Source: Hirsutella rhossiliensis (lineage: Eukaryota > Ascomycota > Sordariomycetes > Hypocreales > Ophiocordycipitaceae). From it: DNA of 64,000 bases. A model generated the notes under the pieces. That model had not been told where the DNA came from and searched no databases. It worked only from the letters and a program-made list of their open reading frames with translations. This document shows positions 34,851 to 49,064 of the stretch, piece after piece (positions within the stretch are counted from its first letter, which is position 1; each line of letters starts with the position of its first letter). A program made the position numbers and the translations under genes. The DNA is taken from the NCBI RefSeq assembly GCF_020360975.1, contig NW_025408668.1, positions 5,580,001-5,644,000 on the forward strand. The letters run 5' to 3'.

Positions 34851-37800
34851 GTCGATTATAAGTAGTAGCGTCCGTTATAGGGTATAATATATTAAATAAA
34901 GAAGCTATAGTTTCTAGTTATGCTTAAGTATATAGGGGACGGCGTAGAAAGCTTATCTCTAAGCGGCTATACCTTAACTATACTTTATCGGCCCTTATTA
35001 TATAGTCTCTATAAGTAATCCTATTAAAGCTTATCGTATCGCGCGATATATTTTATTTATCTCCTTATATAGTACTAAGGGGTTAAGCTTACTAGCTATA
35101 ATAGAAGCTATTATAGTAAACGAAATCCTATATAAGATCCGCTATAGCTATTACTATACGACTAAGATATCCGCGGATATAGTAAACCCTAGGAAGAAAA
35201 TATATTAAGTTAAAAGCAACCTATATATAAGTAAACCTAGGTAGTAGCGTACCGAATCTCCCTACTATAGTAATTTAGAACTTATAGCTAGAATAAGCCT
35301 AAGGTAAAAGTTTTAATAGCCTATAGTTATTAGCCTAGCTACTAACGGTTATAGCGTTAATTATATCTATACTATTTACGCGATCGATAACATAAGGTCT
35401 AGTTACTAGACTAAAGTACTAGGCAGGCACCCTTAAAGCTATCTAGGTATTAGGGCGGGGTCCGGGCTAGTCTAGGTTATAATATTACGCCCTAGCTAGA
35501 GAAGGCTAAGAGGCGCCTTAAGAGAAGTTAAGAAACTACCTAAACTATAATCCTATATAGGGAGCTTAGCTAGATGCTCGCGGCTTCTCCTCCTTAAATA
35601 GTCGCTATTTAGTAATTCTTTTACTTCGCTAAGGTCCGCTCTACTATTCTTCCCTCTCCTCCTAATCTAGTATAAAAGAACTCTTATAAGGATACTTAAT
35701 ACTATAATAACTACTAGAGCGCCGATACTATATAGCGTAATAACCGCCCTAGACTATATATTTAAAGCTCCGGCTATAGTTAACTATAATTAAGATAGTA
35801 GAACGATCTTTATACTTTTAAGTAAGGCTTTTACGTTACTAATAAGCAATATCTTTAGTATTAAAAAGGAGTCGCTAGTATTTCTTACCGATAGTAATAT
35901 AGGAATAATAGTATAGTATCTACTAATACTTATATATAAGAATAGTAAGGGACTAAAGATTTTATAGCATGCTATAATATAAATAGTATACTTTTTTTAC
36001 TATATCTATATACTTCTTCCGCGACTTTTATTAAAAGATATTAAAGTAAGAGCATAGTAATAGCTTTTATATTAAAGATTATAAACGTTATTAGAACCTA
36101 TTAAAAAGAAGCCTATAGCCGCGTAGAGACGATAATATAACGTCCTCTAAGTCTATAGCGAATATTACTATATCGTCTCTAAATCTATTGTTTCTTTTAT
36201 CGCTTATAGTATAGCGTCGCCCTTTTATAAATTTAAAACGTTATAACGATCTAGCGCTAATCTACCGCTTTCTAGGCTCTAGCCCTCCTAAAGGCTTTAT
36301 TAAAGGCAAGCTCTATAGAGTTACTATTTCTATAGCTTAGACCTAATAAGAAAGTAAGTAAATATATACCGTAGATTAAAGCTAAAGCTTTTTATATAAC
36401 CTTAAATGCTTTTTACGATATACGTAATAAGGATATAGTACTAAACTCGCTACCTTTAATTTATCCGCCCTTATTATATTTTACCGTAAATATACCTTTA
36501 AAGACCCTAATATTAGCTTAGTTATTTAATATTAATAACCTTCTAAGCAGGACGACTAGGTCGGCTAGAGATAGTATAAGAACGTAGCGGCCGAATAAGT
36601 TTTCTGCTATAAGGGTAAGGCAATATAGACTACTTAAGTAGACCTAGCTATAGCTTTAGAATAGTATCTAAGAGGAAGTAGTAAGAGGCCTAGCTTCCTT
36701 TAGCCCTTAAAAGTTAGCGTCTTTATCTAAGAATGCGCCTTAGTCGTAAATTCCCTAACTTCTATATACTTAAATACTTAATATATTATTCTACGTTACC
36801 TATTTACCCTTCCTCCCCGTTTTTACTATAAAATCGATTAGTTCGAGGGCTCTATACTAACGTAGATATAGTTAACTTAGGAGCCGTAGTACCGCTATAG
36901 TTAGATATCTTTACGGCCGCTATACTAAGGTTAATTTACTATTATAAGCGTTCTCTCTCCTCTTTATAGCGTATAATTATCTAGCTAAGTACTATAGTAA
37001 TTAAACTTAACTAAAAAGCTATAACGATAACGGAAAAGTTATTTAGCTTTAAATCTATAGAGCACTATCTACTATCTCTATAATAAGTATTAACGCGGTA
37101 TATAATAATCTTTTATTATACTTAAGGCTTATAATTAAGTAGCTTTATACTTAGTTAATATTTAGCTTCTTTTAAAGGCCTATTATAAGTATCTATTATA
37201 GTACTAGTAATTATAGACCGATATACTTCGCTACTATATAATACTATAGGTCCTAGGCTATAATACTACGCTTAGTAAACCTATAAGTAAATAGTATATA
37301 ATTTAACTAAAACTCTATATTACTATAAGTAATATACTAGCTACTATTATAGAATATATTAAGTACCGCCTATAAGCTATATACTAGCTTTAGCTACTAA
37401 TCTATTACCTATTATAGTATATATAGGATTATTCTATATATAGCTCGGAGCTTAGGAAGAAGTAAGAATACTACCTAGGTATTTTAAACTAACTAAGGTA
37501 GGTAAGATATAGTTATCTTATATTTAATAGTAGTAAGGGCGGGAGGTCCTATATCTATAGTTAGCGAATAAAAAGCTACCTACGGCGATATATTACTCGA
37601 CCTTATTAATAGGCTTAGGCTTCCTAAGTACTAGCCTATACTTAAATTAAACCCTAAGCTAATACTAGGCTATGCGTAAACTAGTAAGAGCTATAGAGTT
37701 CTATACGTCTCCGTAATACCGCCGGCGAAATAGGGCACGTTAAATAGCTATAAACTCCTACGTTTAGGTCTTAAAAGGACTTAAAGCTACTATAATAATC

Positions 37801-37880
37801 GCTACGCACCTACTTTAATACTTAGAAGAGAGGGAGGGGGATAGTCCCTACTATAAAGAAAGGGTCCCTTATAATATCTA
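34851..37880. other. RIP-degraded sequence, identity unknown
   Basis: About 3 kb of TA-rich sequence with almost no CpA/TpG. Frames on both strands give only hydrophobic, stop-interrupted stretches. I could not find a reverse-transcriptase, transposase or enzyme motif. Confidence 0.4.
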
Positions 37881-38110
37881 TTATCTTAACTAGTTTAAAG
37901 GTTAAGTAGCCGGTATTAAGAGAGCTAAGTAAATTAGTCTCTAAGTCCGCCGATATATCGCGAGTAGTATTATCTACTATAAGCATAGAGTCGATATTAT
38001 TAAGTTCTTTATCTAATAATAAGGTCGAACCTATAGTAGACTTATAAGTTTCGTTAACTAAGGTTAGAAATAATTGCCGTACTATAATATTAAGGGCGCC
38101 GCTTAGTAAC
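37880..38110 (-). pseudogene. Possible acyl-carrier domain of a polyketide synthase
   Basis: A minus-strand frame without stops reads NETYKSTIGSTLLLDKELNN, then IDSMLIVDNTTRDISADLET and NLLSSL. The IDSML block, with spacing to LLSSL, resembles the phosphopantetheine-binding helix of fungal polyketide-synthase carrier domains. No ketosynthase or acyltransferase motif was found nearby, so the match is weak and could be chance in AT-rich sequence. Confidence 0.25.
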
Positions 38111-41100
38111 CTAAACGGGATGTTTTAGGGCCTAAAATTTCGGAAGATAACTAATATAATAATAGTATATAGGGTATAGGAATAATATAATACGCGGTTT
38201 AATAAGGAATATAGCTATAAAGAGCTAGATAATAATACTAATAGCGTCTATAAGATATATTACTATAATAATAACTATTTCTTTTACTTCGTCGTCCGCT
38301 AAATACCGAATTACTAAATAAATTTAACTTAGCTTCTTAATTTATTAGAGGTAAACTACGCTAATATAATAAACGATTTTCGTAAATATAAGGCAGCTAC
38401 CGGCCGAATAAATTATATACTACTAATAGTTATAAAATAGGTAAAAACGATAGTTAAGGAGGCTATATAAATTTTAAGTGCTTATAGTATAAGTATAGGC
38501 CGAATATATTATTTATATAATTAAGCCTACTATTTTAACTTTAGTAAGTAATACTTATACTCTAACTTTAATCTTCTATATTATGCTCTTTTAGTAGTAT
38601 AGCTAAATAGAACGTAAATATCTAATTTACGGTCTATATAGAAGTAGGATTCTAACTATATTATAAGCGTAAAGGGGGAATTACTAGCCTAGGCTAATTT
38701 ATTTAGGTACTAGACCTATTATTCTTATATTTAAGCGTAGTACTAGTACCTATACGCGATAATAGCTATTATATAAAATCACGCGTGCTAAGTATTATTA
38801 GAGTTACTTAATAACCTATCTAAAAAACGCTTATTAAACTCGCCCCTCTTACTAGCTCTACTAGACGTATATATATTATAAGCATCCTTTATCGAGGACT
38901 CCTCTATATTATACGTATTAAAGAAAGGCGAGTTTAACTATCTAAATAAATACGCTACTACCTTTTATACTAAGCTATATAAGCGAGTTATTGCCCTATT
39001 ATACTACGTCGACTTCTTACCTCGCTATATTAGCGCGGCTATAAAGTAGCTAACTAGTTAGACTTAAACTTTATTTAAGAATTTAGACCTAATAGTAAGG
39101 ATATTAAACTTAATAGGGACTCGCTTATATAGAACTTAATCTAGTTATAGAGGATTTTCACCGCTAAATAGCGCCTCTTTAAATCTAATCTTACCGACTA
39201 ATAAAGGAGAAGTATTCTAGATACGCCTAGCTACTACCGTATATAGACGAAGTACGTAAATAGAAGCTAGACTAATATAGATATCTAGCTAAGACTAATT
39301 ATACTTATATAACGCTTTATAAGGCTATTACTAGCTACTATAGTCGTACTAACCCTACTACTTACGTTAGCTTTACTAGTTAGGAGTTTCCTAAGAGTCC
39401 TATATAAAGTATATATATATAACGAAATAGAGAGTAAAGAATAGGGCTAATAATTTAATTTATTAATCTCTAATAAGCTCCTCTAAGGGTTATACTACCT
39501 TACTTTTATAACTATAAGATGCCTCTTAGCCCTATACTTTCTCTAAAATAGTTACTCTAGCTAGTAGTTAGAATTAACTAGCTATCTACTAGAGTTAAGT
39601 ACTTTAGGCATAAAATATCCTAATAGTAAGAAGGGGATAATTACTACTATAACTTATTTATACTAACTAATCCCCGATATACTACCGCTTCTATTAAAAG
39701 AGTTCGCTCTTAATAATAGTAATACTATGCCTCTCGCTATATCTTATCTAAATACGCCTTTAATTAGGACGATAGGCAGTTTAAAGATATATTGCTAATT
39801 ATAGATTCGCTCTTTTAATCCTATTCTTAATATATATTACCGTGCTCCTTAAGAGGCACTAAATAGCGTTCTTTTTAGTTAGGTTAAAGCAAGGCTATAT
39901 AGTAAGTTTAGAATATAAAGAATATATAATCCCTTTATCTCTTACGACTTATAGCGTGTAATATATATAAAATACCTAGTTATAGATACGGAAATTAAAT
40001 TCTATATAAATAGGCTATATTTATACTCTCTAATAATATATAAATTTTATAACTTAGACTAAAGTATCCTAATTATATAGCCTACCCTATAACGTTGCGT
40101 ATTAAGTATAGCCTAAAATATCTTTAACTATAAAGTATTCGGTTTATTATAGTTAGCTAGTATTAACTAAAGGTAATACTAGTACCTACCTATAGGTTTA
40201 AGGGCTACCTCTAAGATTATTATAGGACTATATATAGGCTTTAATTTATATTAAGAGTAGGTAGTAAACTTAGGTATATATAGTTATAGATAAGAAGTAA
40301 GGGTAGTAAGGTATCCTCCTTTTAATAGGATATATAGCGACGATAAGTAGAAGCTAAACTCGAGGGCTATAAATAATATAGTTCTTATATAAAATTAAGA
40401 TAAGCTCGTAATCTTACTTATAATTCTAGTAAAACTATTCCTTAAGATAATTATATCTTAACTAGTTAGTTATATAGCTATAGTAAGCGTATATATTCCC
40501 GAGTATAAAGGGCTATAGATAGTTAAAAAAAATAAGTATATAATCGATATAGCCGATTATCTAAGGGTTCTTATAGGGGATATATCTAAGCTTAATAGTA
40601 AGGAAAAATTAAGCTAGATAGTCCCTAGCTAAATAATTACGGTTCTATATACTTCCTCGCTTATACCGCTAGCGACGTAGAATATAAAGGCAATTATAAC
40701 TAAGATAGAAACTCGCTATTAAGCTTATCTTAAACTACTACTATTAGTAATACTCCTTATATAGGTTATAAGTATACTAGGTATAGAGACTTAGGTAATA
40801 TCCTTAATATCTACGTTCCGTTCTAATTAATCGTCGACTTCCCTTTTTATAACGGCGACTATAATAGCGGAAGATAAAGATACTAAACGAAACCCGCCTA
40901 TAAGAGCTACTAAAAGGCTTAAATCTATCCCTATTAAACCGCCTTTTTTAAGCATAGTTACTAGTTTAAGCCCTTCGACGCTACCTAATATTATTTATAC
41001 TAAGTAACCTTCTTAGACCGATATAAGTATAGACCGTATTCCGGCTACTTTATTAAAAGCGTCTTAACCTATATTAGCGCCTATCTTAGGTCCTTTCTAT

Positions 41101-41209
41101 AACGCTTAGGTAGCCTTAAAGGAAGATAGGACGATTAACTCTTATAAGTAAGATTACTTAGCTAGTACTTTCTATTATAAGAAGCGGGATCCTTTAAGCT
41201 CTAGTAACC
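38111..41209. other. RIP-degraded sequence, identity unknown
   Basis: About 3.1 kb of strongly RIP-mutated DNA. Long readable stretches occur on both strands (for example at 40300-41200), but none shows a family motif. It was continuous with 49065 onward before the Gypsy at 41215 inserted. Confidence 0.4.
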
Positions 41210-41214
41210 CTATA
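41210..41214. repeat. 5-bp target-site duplication, left
   Basis: CTATA, repeated at 49060-49064 on the other side of the element. In this TA-rich sequence a chance match is possible, but the position is exact. Confidence 0.7.
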
Positions 41215-41679
41215 TATAACGACCGGTATTATTCCTAAGGGATAAACCTATTAAGGGGTTTATATTAGCAGATATAATAGGGCGTAGTCTAAGCTATAAT
41301 ATATATATTACGTTAGTAATAAGTCGGAGGTTATAGACTATAGACTATAACTAGGTAATTAGAATTAAAAATAGAATCGTAATAAAGATCTATATTAAAA
41401 GCTATCGAGCTATCTATTTAAAGGAGTGTTCCGTTCCTTCCTTATATATCTTAAGAGCTTCCCTAGATCGCCGAGAGCACTAGGTAATCCTATCGCCTAG
41501 GAGCGCTAGGGCGCTAGAGCGATCCTACGATCTTAGCCGTAGAGCGTTAAAGCGCTAAAGTAACCTATCGCTTTAAACTTAATTAGCCCGTTAGTCCGTT
41601 TAATATTCCTTGCTCCCTACGTTATATATCCTTATAATATATACTAGTCCCCGCGGTTCGCTAAACTATAGTCGTAATA
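41215..41679 (-). repeat. 3' LTR of Gypsy family 1 copy 2
   Basis: Starts TATAACGACC and ends GTCGTAATA on the plus strand, an inverted-terminus pair with mutated TG/CA ends. It aligns without gaps to 48595-49059. Confidence 0.9.
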
Positions 41680-41815
41680 GGATGCCTCCCTTCCTTTTAG
41701 CCTTACCCTTAAGACCTACTACCTTAGCCGCTATATATAAATATACCCTTATTACGTTATACGTAAGTATCTCGTTCCTTTTTCCTTTATCTTTTTAGGA
41801 TATACTGCTAATAGT

Positions 41816-42464
41816 ATATTTAGTTTTATTCGAAAATCCTATTCTTATAATTCTAATAAATCGCGTTAACGATCGGAGCTAGTATCCTAGACCGAGATCT
41901 ATAGTATTAAGATTATACCTTACTCCTATTATTTTCGGATAAGCCTAACTTATAAAGTTAGCGAGCGTTTTAATCGGTATTCTAAATATACCTCTATAGG
42001 CCGTTCTTATAATAAGTATAATATAGCGTCCGCCTATTTATTTTATCCCTTTCCTTCCTTATTATTCTTTTTTGCTAATATTCCTTCTTTTTCTAGTTCG
42101 TTATATTATAAATTAATAGTAAAAGATTAATTCGGATAAACGGAAAGTAAAAGAAGCGTTAAAGGAAGCGATAGCTCGCTTAGCTTAGATTAGGAAATAG
42201 AAGCGTTTCTTAAAGGACTAAGGTAGTAAGTTATTTTAGCGGGGTATATAAGCTATTAATAAAGAAGATAGTATAACGCGTTCTTCTTAAGATAAATTAG
42301 TTTATTTATTAAATAAGGAAACTATTACTATTAGCGAGGTTTAATTATTTAGTGCTTTAAACGTATTAAACTAAGATACTATTCTTAGTAACCCTATATT
42401 TCTAAGTAAGGGTTTACTTAGTAGAACTATTAAAGTAAAGAACTATAGTAGGTTAAGTACTTAA
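41816..42464 (+). pseudogene. Antisense spliced ORF in the 3' region of Gypsy family 1 (copy 2)
   Basis: Counterpart of the antisense frame at 3690-4368. Exon 1 begins at ATA (mutated ATG) at 41816 within GGATATACTGCTAATAGTAT, which matches GGATATGCTGCTGATAGTAT in copy 1. It can run to 42011. A candidate intron at 42012-42096 has donor ATAAGTATA, a branch-like TGCTAATA and acceptor TTTTTCTAG. It is again in phase 1. Exon 2 reads KRKVKEALKEAIARLA then IRK and KRFLKD, and ends with TTAAGTACTTAA at the same place as copy 1. Stops inside are TAA/TAG. The donor G-to-A here follows A, not T, so it is not a classic RIP change. Confidence 0.5.
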
Positions 42465-42479
42465 GTAGTTCCTAGGTAT

Positions 42480-45400
42480 TTTCCTTTAGTCTATATCCCT
42501 TCTACTTAATAAGGTATTCTTATTACTAACCTTATTTTCTTATATTTAGTATTTATTCTACTTTATATTCTTAATCGTTATTAACTTTAATTTTTTCCTA
42601 TAGTTTAGCGTTTTATAGCGCTAGTTTTAATAATAAGATATAAAATATTAAGTATATCTATATTATTATTAGTAGCGAAAGTTCGTAGTTAACTTTTAAA
42701 ATAGTTTTCTTAACCTTAAATAGTCTAAGTTTCTTAAAATCTAATTTATTACTTAGTTATTTTATTTTAATATTTCGTTATATAAGGTAAACTATATCTC
42801 CCTCTTAAAAGATTAGTCCCTATAATCTTTTCCGATTATAGTAAGTAGATATTCGTTCTTTAATAAATTAAAGTTCTTATTATATTTCTTTATATAATTT
42901 TTATAGCTAATCTACTTATAGTATTACTCGTTCTACTTATAGTCCTTATTAAGTAACCTTAAATACTTTTAGGTTATATCTATAATTAGTATATACTAGT
43001 AAGAGCTTAGTTATTTTTATAACTAAGCTATTATAAGCTAGTTACGCTATTAGTAGCTATTTAACTTAATCGTTTTATTCGTAGCTAATATAGTATCGTA
43101 AATATTATTTAAGCGTTTAGTTAAGTCGTTTTATTTATCTATCTATTTATAGGTAATAAGCTATACTAAGCTTATATTTCGTCCCTAATTATATTATAAG
43201 AGCTTACTAAAACTTAGCTATAAATATACTTCCTTTATTAAAGATAATCTTATTTAGTAGTCTATAATTACTAATAATTATTTATAGGAATATATATACT
43301 AGCTCTTTTATATTACTTACTTCTTTATATAGTAAGAAATACCTATACTTCGTTAGTCTATTAGTAATAACGAATATACTATCGTACTTAATATTAGTTA
43401 TAGGTTCTTTCGACGGTAGTAGCTTTATAATATAGTTAAAAGCTATTAAATCCTATAGTTTCTTTAGTACTAGTAGCGGTTATAATTCTCTATATAGTTT
43501 ATATCGTTTAGCTTTACTTTATATATAAAGTTTATATTCTTTAATAACTTATTATACTACTTCCTTAAGCTATAAAAAGTTATATTATTATTTAATTTAT
43601 TTTATTATTCTTTAGATTCCTTAGTATCTATATATTAAATATTTATATATATCTTATATAACTTTATCTTATAATTCTAATAGTATTTAGATTTTATTTT
43701 TATATATTAGAACTTTTAAATATTCTATATTATATCCGTTTAGTACTTTATATTCTTTTATTTATTTTAGGATCTTTTAGTATATTAAGTTATTAAGTTA
43801 TACCTTAAATATTATATTTAGCTATCGTTACTAATAGTTCTTATTTTCGTTGATTTTTAGGAGCTATCCTTTTACTATAGGTGCTTTTATATTATAGTTA
43901 CTTTATTAACTAAGGGTATTAGCTTAACTATTTTCTATTCCTTTTCTATAGATTATTTCGTAGTTAGATTCTAATAAATATTCGGCCTATTAGATCTATT
44001 ATCCGTTTAACTATTACGTCGTTATAAAATATAAGATATTCTTATAATCTATATAGACCTTAACTTTATATTTACTTTTAAGAAGGTAGTATTAAAATTC
44101 CTTAAAAGCTTAAATAATTATAAGGAATTCTTTATTATAAATAAGGTAATTAAGTTTTATACTATATAGCTTTTTCGAGTAAAATATAATTAGTTATAGT
44201 CTTCCTTTATTATCTTTTTATCCGATTTATACTCCTAGAGTAAAGTCTAATATATTAGTTTTAAGTTTAATTTATCGTTTTAGATTAAAAGTAGTTAAGA
44301 CTAGTTCTTATATAATCGTAGTTTTAATATATTTAAAAGCTTTACTAGCTTTATTATCCTATATAAATTCTTTTTCCTTCTTCGTTAAGTTATATAGTAG
44401 TACTATAATCTTTATGAAATCTTTAATAAATTATTAATAGTAATTTATAAATCCTAGGAAACTTTATATATCCTTAATATTCTTTAGTATTAGCTAATTT
44501 TTAACTAAGTTAATCTTATCTTATTATATTTATATCTCTTTTAGTAAGATCGTATATCTAAGAAAGTTTACTTCTTATATATAAAACTTACTTTTCTTTA
44601 GTTTAACTAGTAACTTTATATTTTAAAGTACGTAGAGTACTTTATAGACGTATTCCTTATATTCTTCTAAGGTATTTAAGAAGATTAAGATATTATCTAG
44701 GTATACTACTATAAAGATATTTAAGTATTCGCATAGGATATTATTAATTATTCGTTAAAAGGTAGCTAGTATATTTATAAGTCTAAATAGTATTACTAGA
44801 TATTTAAATAGTCCGAATTTTATTTTAAAGGCTATTATCTATTTATATCCCTTTTTTATATATATTAAGTTATAAGCGCTTTTAAGGTTAAAAGCTATAA
44901 ACTATTTTTTACTATATAATCGATCTTATAGTTTTAATATAAGCGGTAATAGTATTTAGTCCTTTATTATAATATCGTTTAAGCGTCTATAGTTAATAAC
45001 TAGTTATAGCTTACTATTTTTCTTTAAAATAAATATAACTAGATAGCTTACTTTAGATATTAATATTTATATATATCCCTTTTATAGATTCTCGTTAAGG
45101 TAGTTATATAGCGTTTATAGTTACTTTTCGTTTAAGTTATAGATTTTATAAAACGTTAGCGTTATTCTATCCTTAAGATAAATTTTATAGTCTTATTAGC
45201 TATATTTAGGTAACCCTATCTTAAGTTCTTCCTTAAAGAGTTTATTATATTTTTAGTATTCTTATAATATATTCTTTATTTTATTTTATAGGCTTTATTC
45301 TTTCTTTTAAGAGCTAGTTTATCTTAACTTAAGCTCTTTATTAATTTATTTAAGGTCTTTCCTTAAAGTAGTAATAACTTTTTAGATCTTTATATTATAT

Positions 45401-46000
45401 CCTTTATTTTATTTATATTAGATACTAAGTTATATAGCCGTATTAGTTAGTATATAGGTCTTATTAGTCGATTTTATTATATCTACTAGTTTAGTTACTA
45501 TTTTTATTTATATCGCTAAAGCCTATAATAATTTACTTAAACGGTTATCCTTTTTATCTTATTTAATAGCTAAATTATTATAATATTTTACTTTCTCTTA
45601 AATCTACTAGTCTTAGAAACTTACGTCTTCGTTTTAATATAGCTAGCTAGTTTTCTAGTTAATTAATAAGTTACTTTCCTATAGCTATAAAAGCCTTAAT
45701 ATAAGGTTATATTCTTTAATATCTATAATATCGAAGTTAACTTATTTATTATAGCCCTAGATATTAATATTAAGGTAATTAATCTCTATATTAATAATTC
45801 TATTATTATAGTTAAAGGCTTCTCCTTCGATATTCGTAAGTTTATATAGATCTTTCTTATATCTCTATATAAGTTAGTAATAATTAACGACTTTAGGTAA
45901 AACGTAATTACTTATCGCGCTATAGTTTAAAAGTATATATATATAATATCCTATAATTTAGATATTTAATACTATTTAGTTACTATAGCTTACTATTACT
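42480..46000 (-). pseudogene. Gypsy pol relic of copy 2
   Basis: The chromodomain is at about 42485-42570 and its DNA closely matches 3587-3690. Integrase lies at about 42650-43600, RNase H at 43900-44300, and reverse transcriptase at 44400-45100 with [12 protein letters not shown] at 44682-44717, the same Asp-to-Asn change as copy 1. The protease is at about 45700-46000. Many in-frame TAA/TAG make it inactive. Confidence 0.85.
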
Positions 46001-48400
46001 ATATATAGGGTCCTTAGATCTTATTATATTATACTAGTCTATAGCCCTTTTATAAATAGCGTACCTTATTTTTTACTTAGTCTTTATTTATTTTATTTAG
46101 GTATTCTTTTTTAATTTATTATTAATATTGTTTTTTTATATTTTCGTTATATAGCGTTATATTAAGGCTTAAGAGACTAATTTCTTATAGCTAATTAAAG
46201 ATTTCTTATTTCTTAACGCTATATCGTTTATATTATACTACTTTATAGTTAATTATATACTATACTTTATAATTCTATTTATTTTTATATTAAAGGTTAA
46301 GTTTTTATTTAGCGTCTTTTTATTTTTCGCGTAGTATTTCTATATTAATTTTTCCTTCGTTAAATATAGCTTATAGCCTTTATATATATTACTAATAATC
46401 TTTTAGTATACTATTATATTATTTATACTATACTTATACTTCTTTATATTTATAAACTCTATAGTTTAGGTATATATATTTATTATAATCTTCTTTATTA
46501 TATTTAACTTATTATATAAGTCTTTAAAAGATTAAGGGTTCGGATACTTTAAAGCAAGTAGCGTTATACTATTCCTTTATTTTAGCGTATTTATAGATTT
46601 TATATATCTTTAAAAGATATCTCGTTAGCAAACTATAATTATCGCGGTATTTAAGTAGCGTACTATAATTAGGTTCTAATAATATAACTTAGTTATTTAG
46701 GTAGCGTTAATCGATTTTCTAGTAGTTTAGTTTTATACTTAGGTAGGGTTTCGAAAGTACTTATCCCTTAAACCTAACTAGGAAGGCGTTATATCGTGCT
46801 TTTATCTAAAAGTATATTATATAATCTAGGTAAATATATAATATCTATAAAATATACTTATAATACTTATAAGTAAGTAGTATTTATAGATTATCTTTAA
46901 ATTCTCCTTATAGTTACTATTCTTATTATAGAGCTATAAAGGTATTAACTACGGCGATAGCTATAGTATAGTCTCTTCCGCGTAGTACTAGTTAATATCG
47001 AATTAATATAGCTTATTAGTTTTCTATAAGAATTTAAGGTATTTATTAGGTTTTAATTTTAAGTATTTCTTTAAATTCTTTAAAGTATAAAGTATATTTT
47101 CTAATTATAGTATTTTCTCTTAGTAGTAAGGGTAGTAGTATAAGTTCGTTCTTATCTTTTATTTCTCTAGGTATTTCTTATTTTTTAGAGCTTATATCGT
47201 CGATACTTTATTATTCCTCTTTAGGTTATTATCTAAGTTTTATAAGTATAAAGGCTATATCTATATCCTTTTTATTATATTACTTATAGACTACTTATTA
47301 TTATTATCGATTTTTATTTTATATATCTTCCTAGAATAAGTTACTATTCTTCTTAATTTAGTTTTAAGAGACTCTTTTAAGATAAAGGTATTTTAGTTCT
47401 ATAAATTTAACTTATTTCTATATTTTAGGATCCCTTTATTATATTATTATAAGGGTCTTCTTTAATAGCTTTAGGAACTATCTAATACTATTCTTATCGC
47501 TTAAGTATACTATATATTTATTATTATAGTATATAGTCTAACTAAGGAGTTTATACTTTAGTTCCTATCTATTAATAGCGTTTAAGTATTTCTTACCTTT
47601 TAGGGCTAGTACTTAATAGGTTTTCTTTTCTTTATAAAGTTATCTATATTCTTTAGAGTAATATCTAAGTTTCCTATAGTTAAAATACTTTCCTTTGCTT
47701 TTTTATATTATATCTAGATCTATCTTACCTAGGTTAATTATATAAGTATAAGTAATAGGAGTTTCGCGCTTCTTTTTATAGTTAGCTCGTCGGTTAAAGT
47801 TATTCCTATAAGAAGGGTTCTAGTTTCCTCTTCTTTATTTCTTTTCTTAGCGTTACGCGTACTATCTATCGTTAATTCGTACTACTATAGTAATGTAGTC
47901 TAAGAGGTTATTAGGTCGATTTTCCTTATAAAGCTCGTTCTTAACTTCTTTTTTAAGCCTATTATAGAATTATAATATAAGAGGTTTATTATCCTAATTA
48001 AGCTTTAAGGTAACTTAATAGAACTTTATAGTATATTTTAATACTAAGATCCTTTATTAGAGTTCTTAAAGTTTTTATTTAGCTTCTCGTTCCTTATTAG
48101 TTATTCTAAATACCTTTATAATAGCTTCTTTAAATCCTTAAAAACTAGCAAAGACTTTATCTATTTTATTATCTTATCGCGCTAGTTAGTTATCGAGAAA
48201 GTCCCTTATAATAGGTCTAAACTAAGCGAGTACCGTTCTAGATAAATAATTTCCTATATAGAGTACCTTTTTAACTAAGTTTAAGAGTTTAGTAAGATAA
48301 AACCGGTAGTAGGCCTTAAGTTAAGTAAGAAAGTCTTAAAGCGTACTATAAGTACTATCGAATAGTCCTAGCTATTTTAGTTTAACTACTTCTTTAAGGT
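46001..48400 (-). pseudogene. Gypsy gag relic of copy 2
   Basis: The assignment rests on position between the 5' LTR (48595) and the protease. The minus strand is stop-ridden and AT-rich, and I could not read a clear zinc knuckle. Copy 1 lacks this part because it lies outside the window. Confidence 0.5.
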
Positions 48401-48594
48401 CCCTAACTTATCTATTACCTCCTTTATTCTTAAGTAATTATACCTCTTATCGAAGGGTAATAATCTCGCGTATTATATCCTAAGGTAATATAGTAGCTCT
48501 AAAGTTAGTTAATTTAGTTTACTATATAGGTATATTAATAGTTACGATATTACTTAAAGTAACGTAGTATTATACTAAATAAGAGCTTTTAACG

Positions 48595-49059
48595 TATAAC
48601 GACTAGTATTATTCCTAAGGGATAAACCTATTAAAGGGTTTATATTAGTAGATATAATAGGGCGTAGTTTAAGTAATAATATATATATTATATTAGTAAT
48701 AAGTCGGAGGTTATAGACTATAGACTATAACTAGGTAATTAAAATTAAAGATAGAATCGTAATAAAGATCTATATTAAAAGCTATTAAGCCATCTATCTA
48801 AAGGAGTATTCCGTTCCTTCCTTATATATCTTAAGAGCTTCCTTAGATCGCCGAGAGCACTAGGTAATCCCGTCGCTTAGGAGCGCTAGGGCGCTAGAGC
48901 GATCCTATAATCCTAGCTATAAAGCGTTAAAGCGCTAGAGTAACTTATCGCTCTAAACTTAATTAGCCCGTCGGTCCGTTTAATATTCCTTGCTCCTTAT
49001 ATTATATATCCTTATAATATATACTAGTCCTTATAGTTTACTAGACTATAGTTATAATA
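48595..49059 (-). repeat. 5' LTR of Gypsy family 1 copy 2
   Basis: 465 bp, gap-free alignment to 41215-41679. Followed by CTATA at 49060-49064, the right target duplication. Confidence 0.9.
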
Positions 49060-49064
49060 CTATA

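Larger units (their letters stand above)
41215..49059 (-). mobile_element. Full-length Ty3/Gypsy element, RIP-degraded (family 1, copy 2)
   Basis: 7845 bp with 465-bp LTRs at both ends and a CTATA target duplication. The internal part is, on the minus strand, gag (about 46300-48400), pol (about 42480-46000) and a 3' region of about 780 bp with an antisense frame. The two LTRs differ mostly by C/T and G/A changes, as expected when RIP hits each separately. Confidence 0.92.

Noticed and set aside
41610..41798. 62-residue plus-strand frame across the LTR edge
   Set aside because: It crosses the LTR boundary at 41679 and ends in the intron-like leader of the antisense frame; it is not conserved in copy 1.
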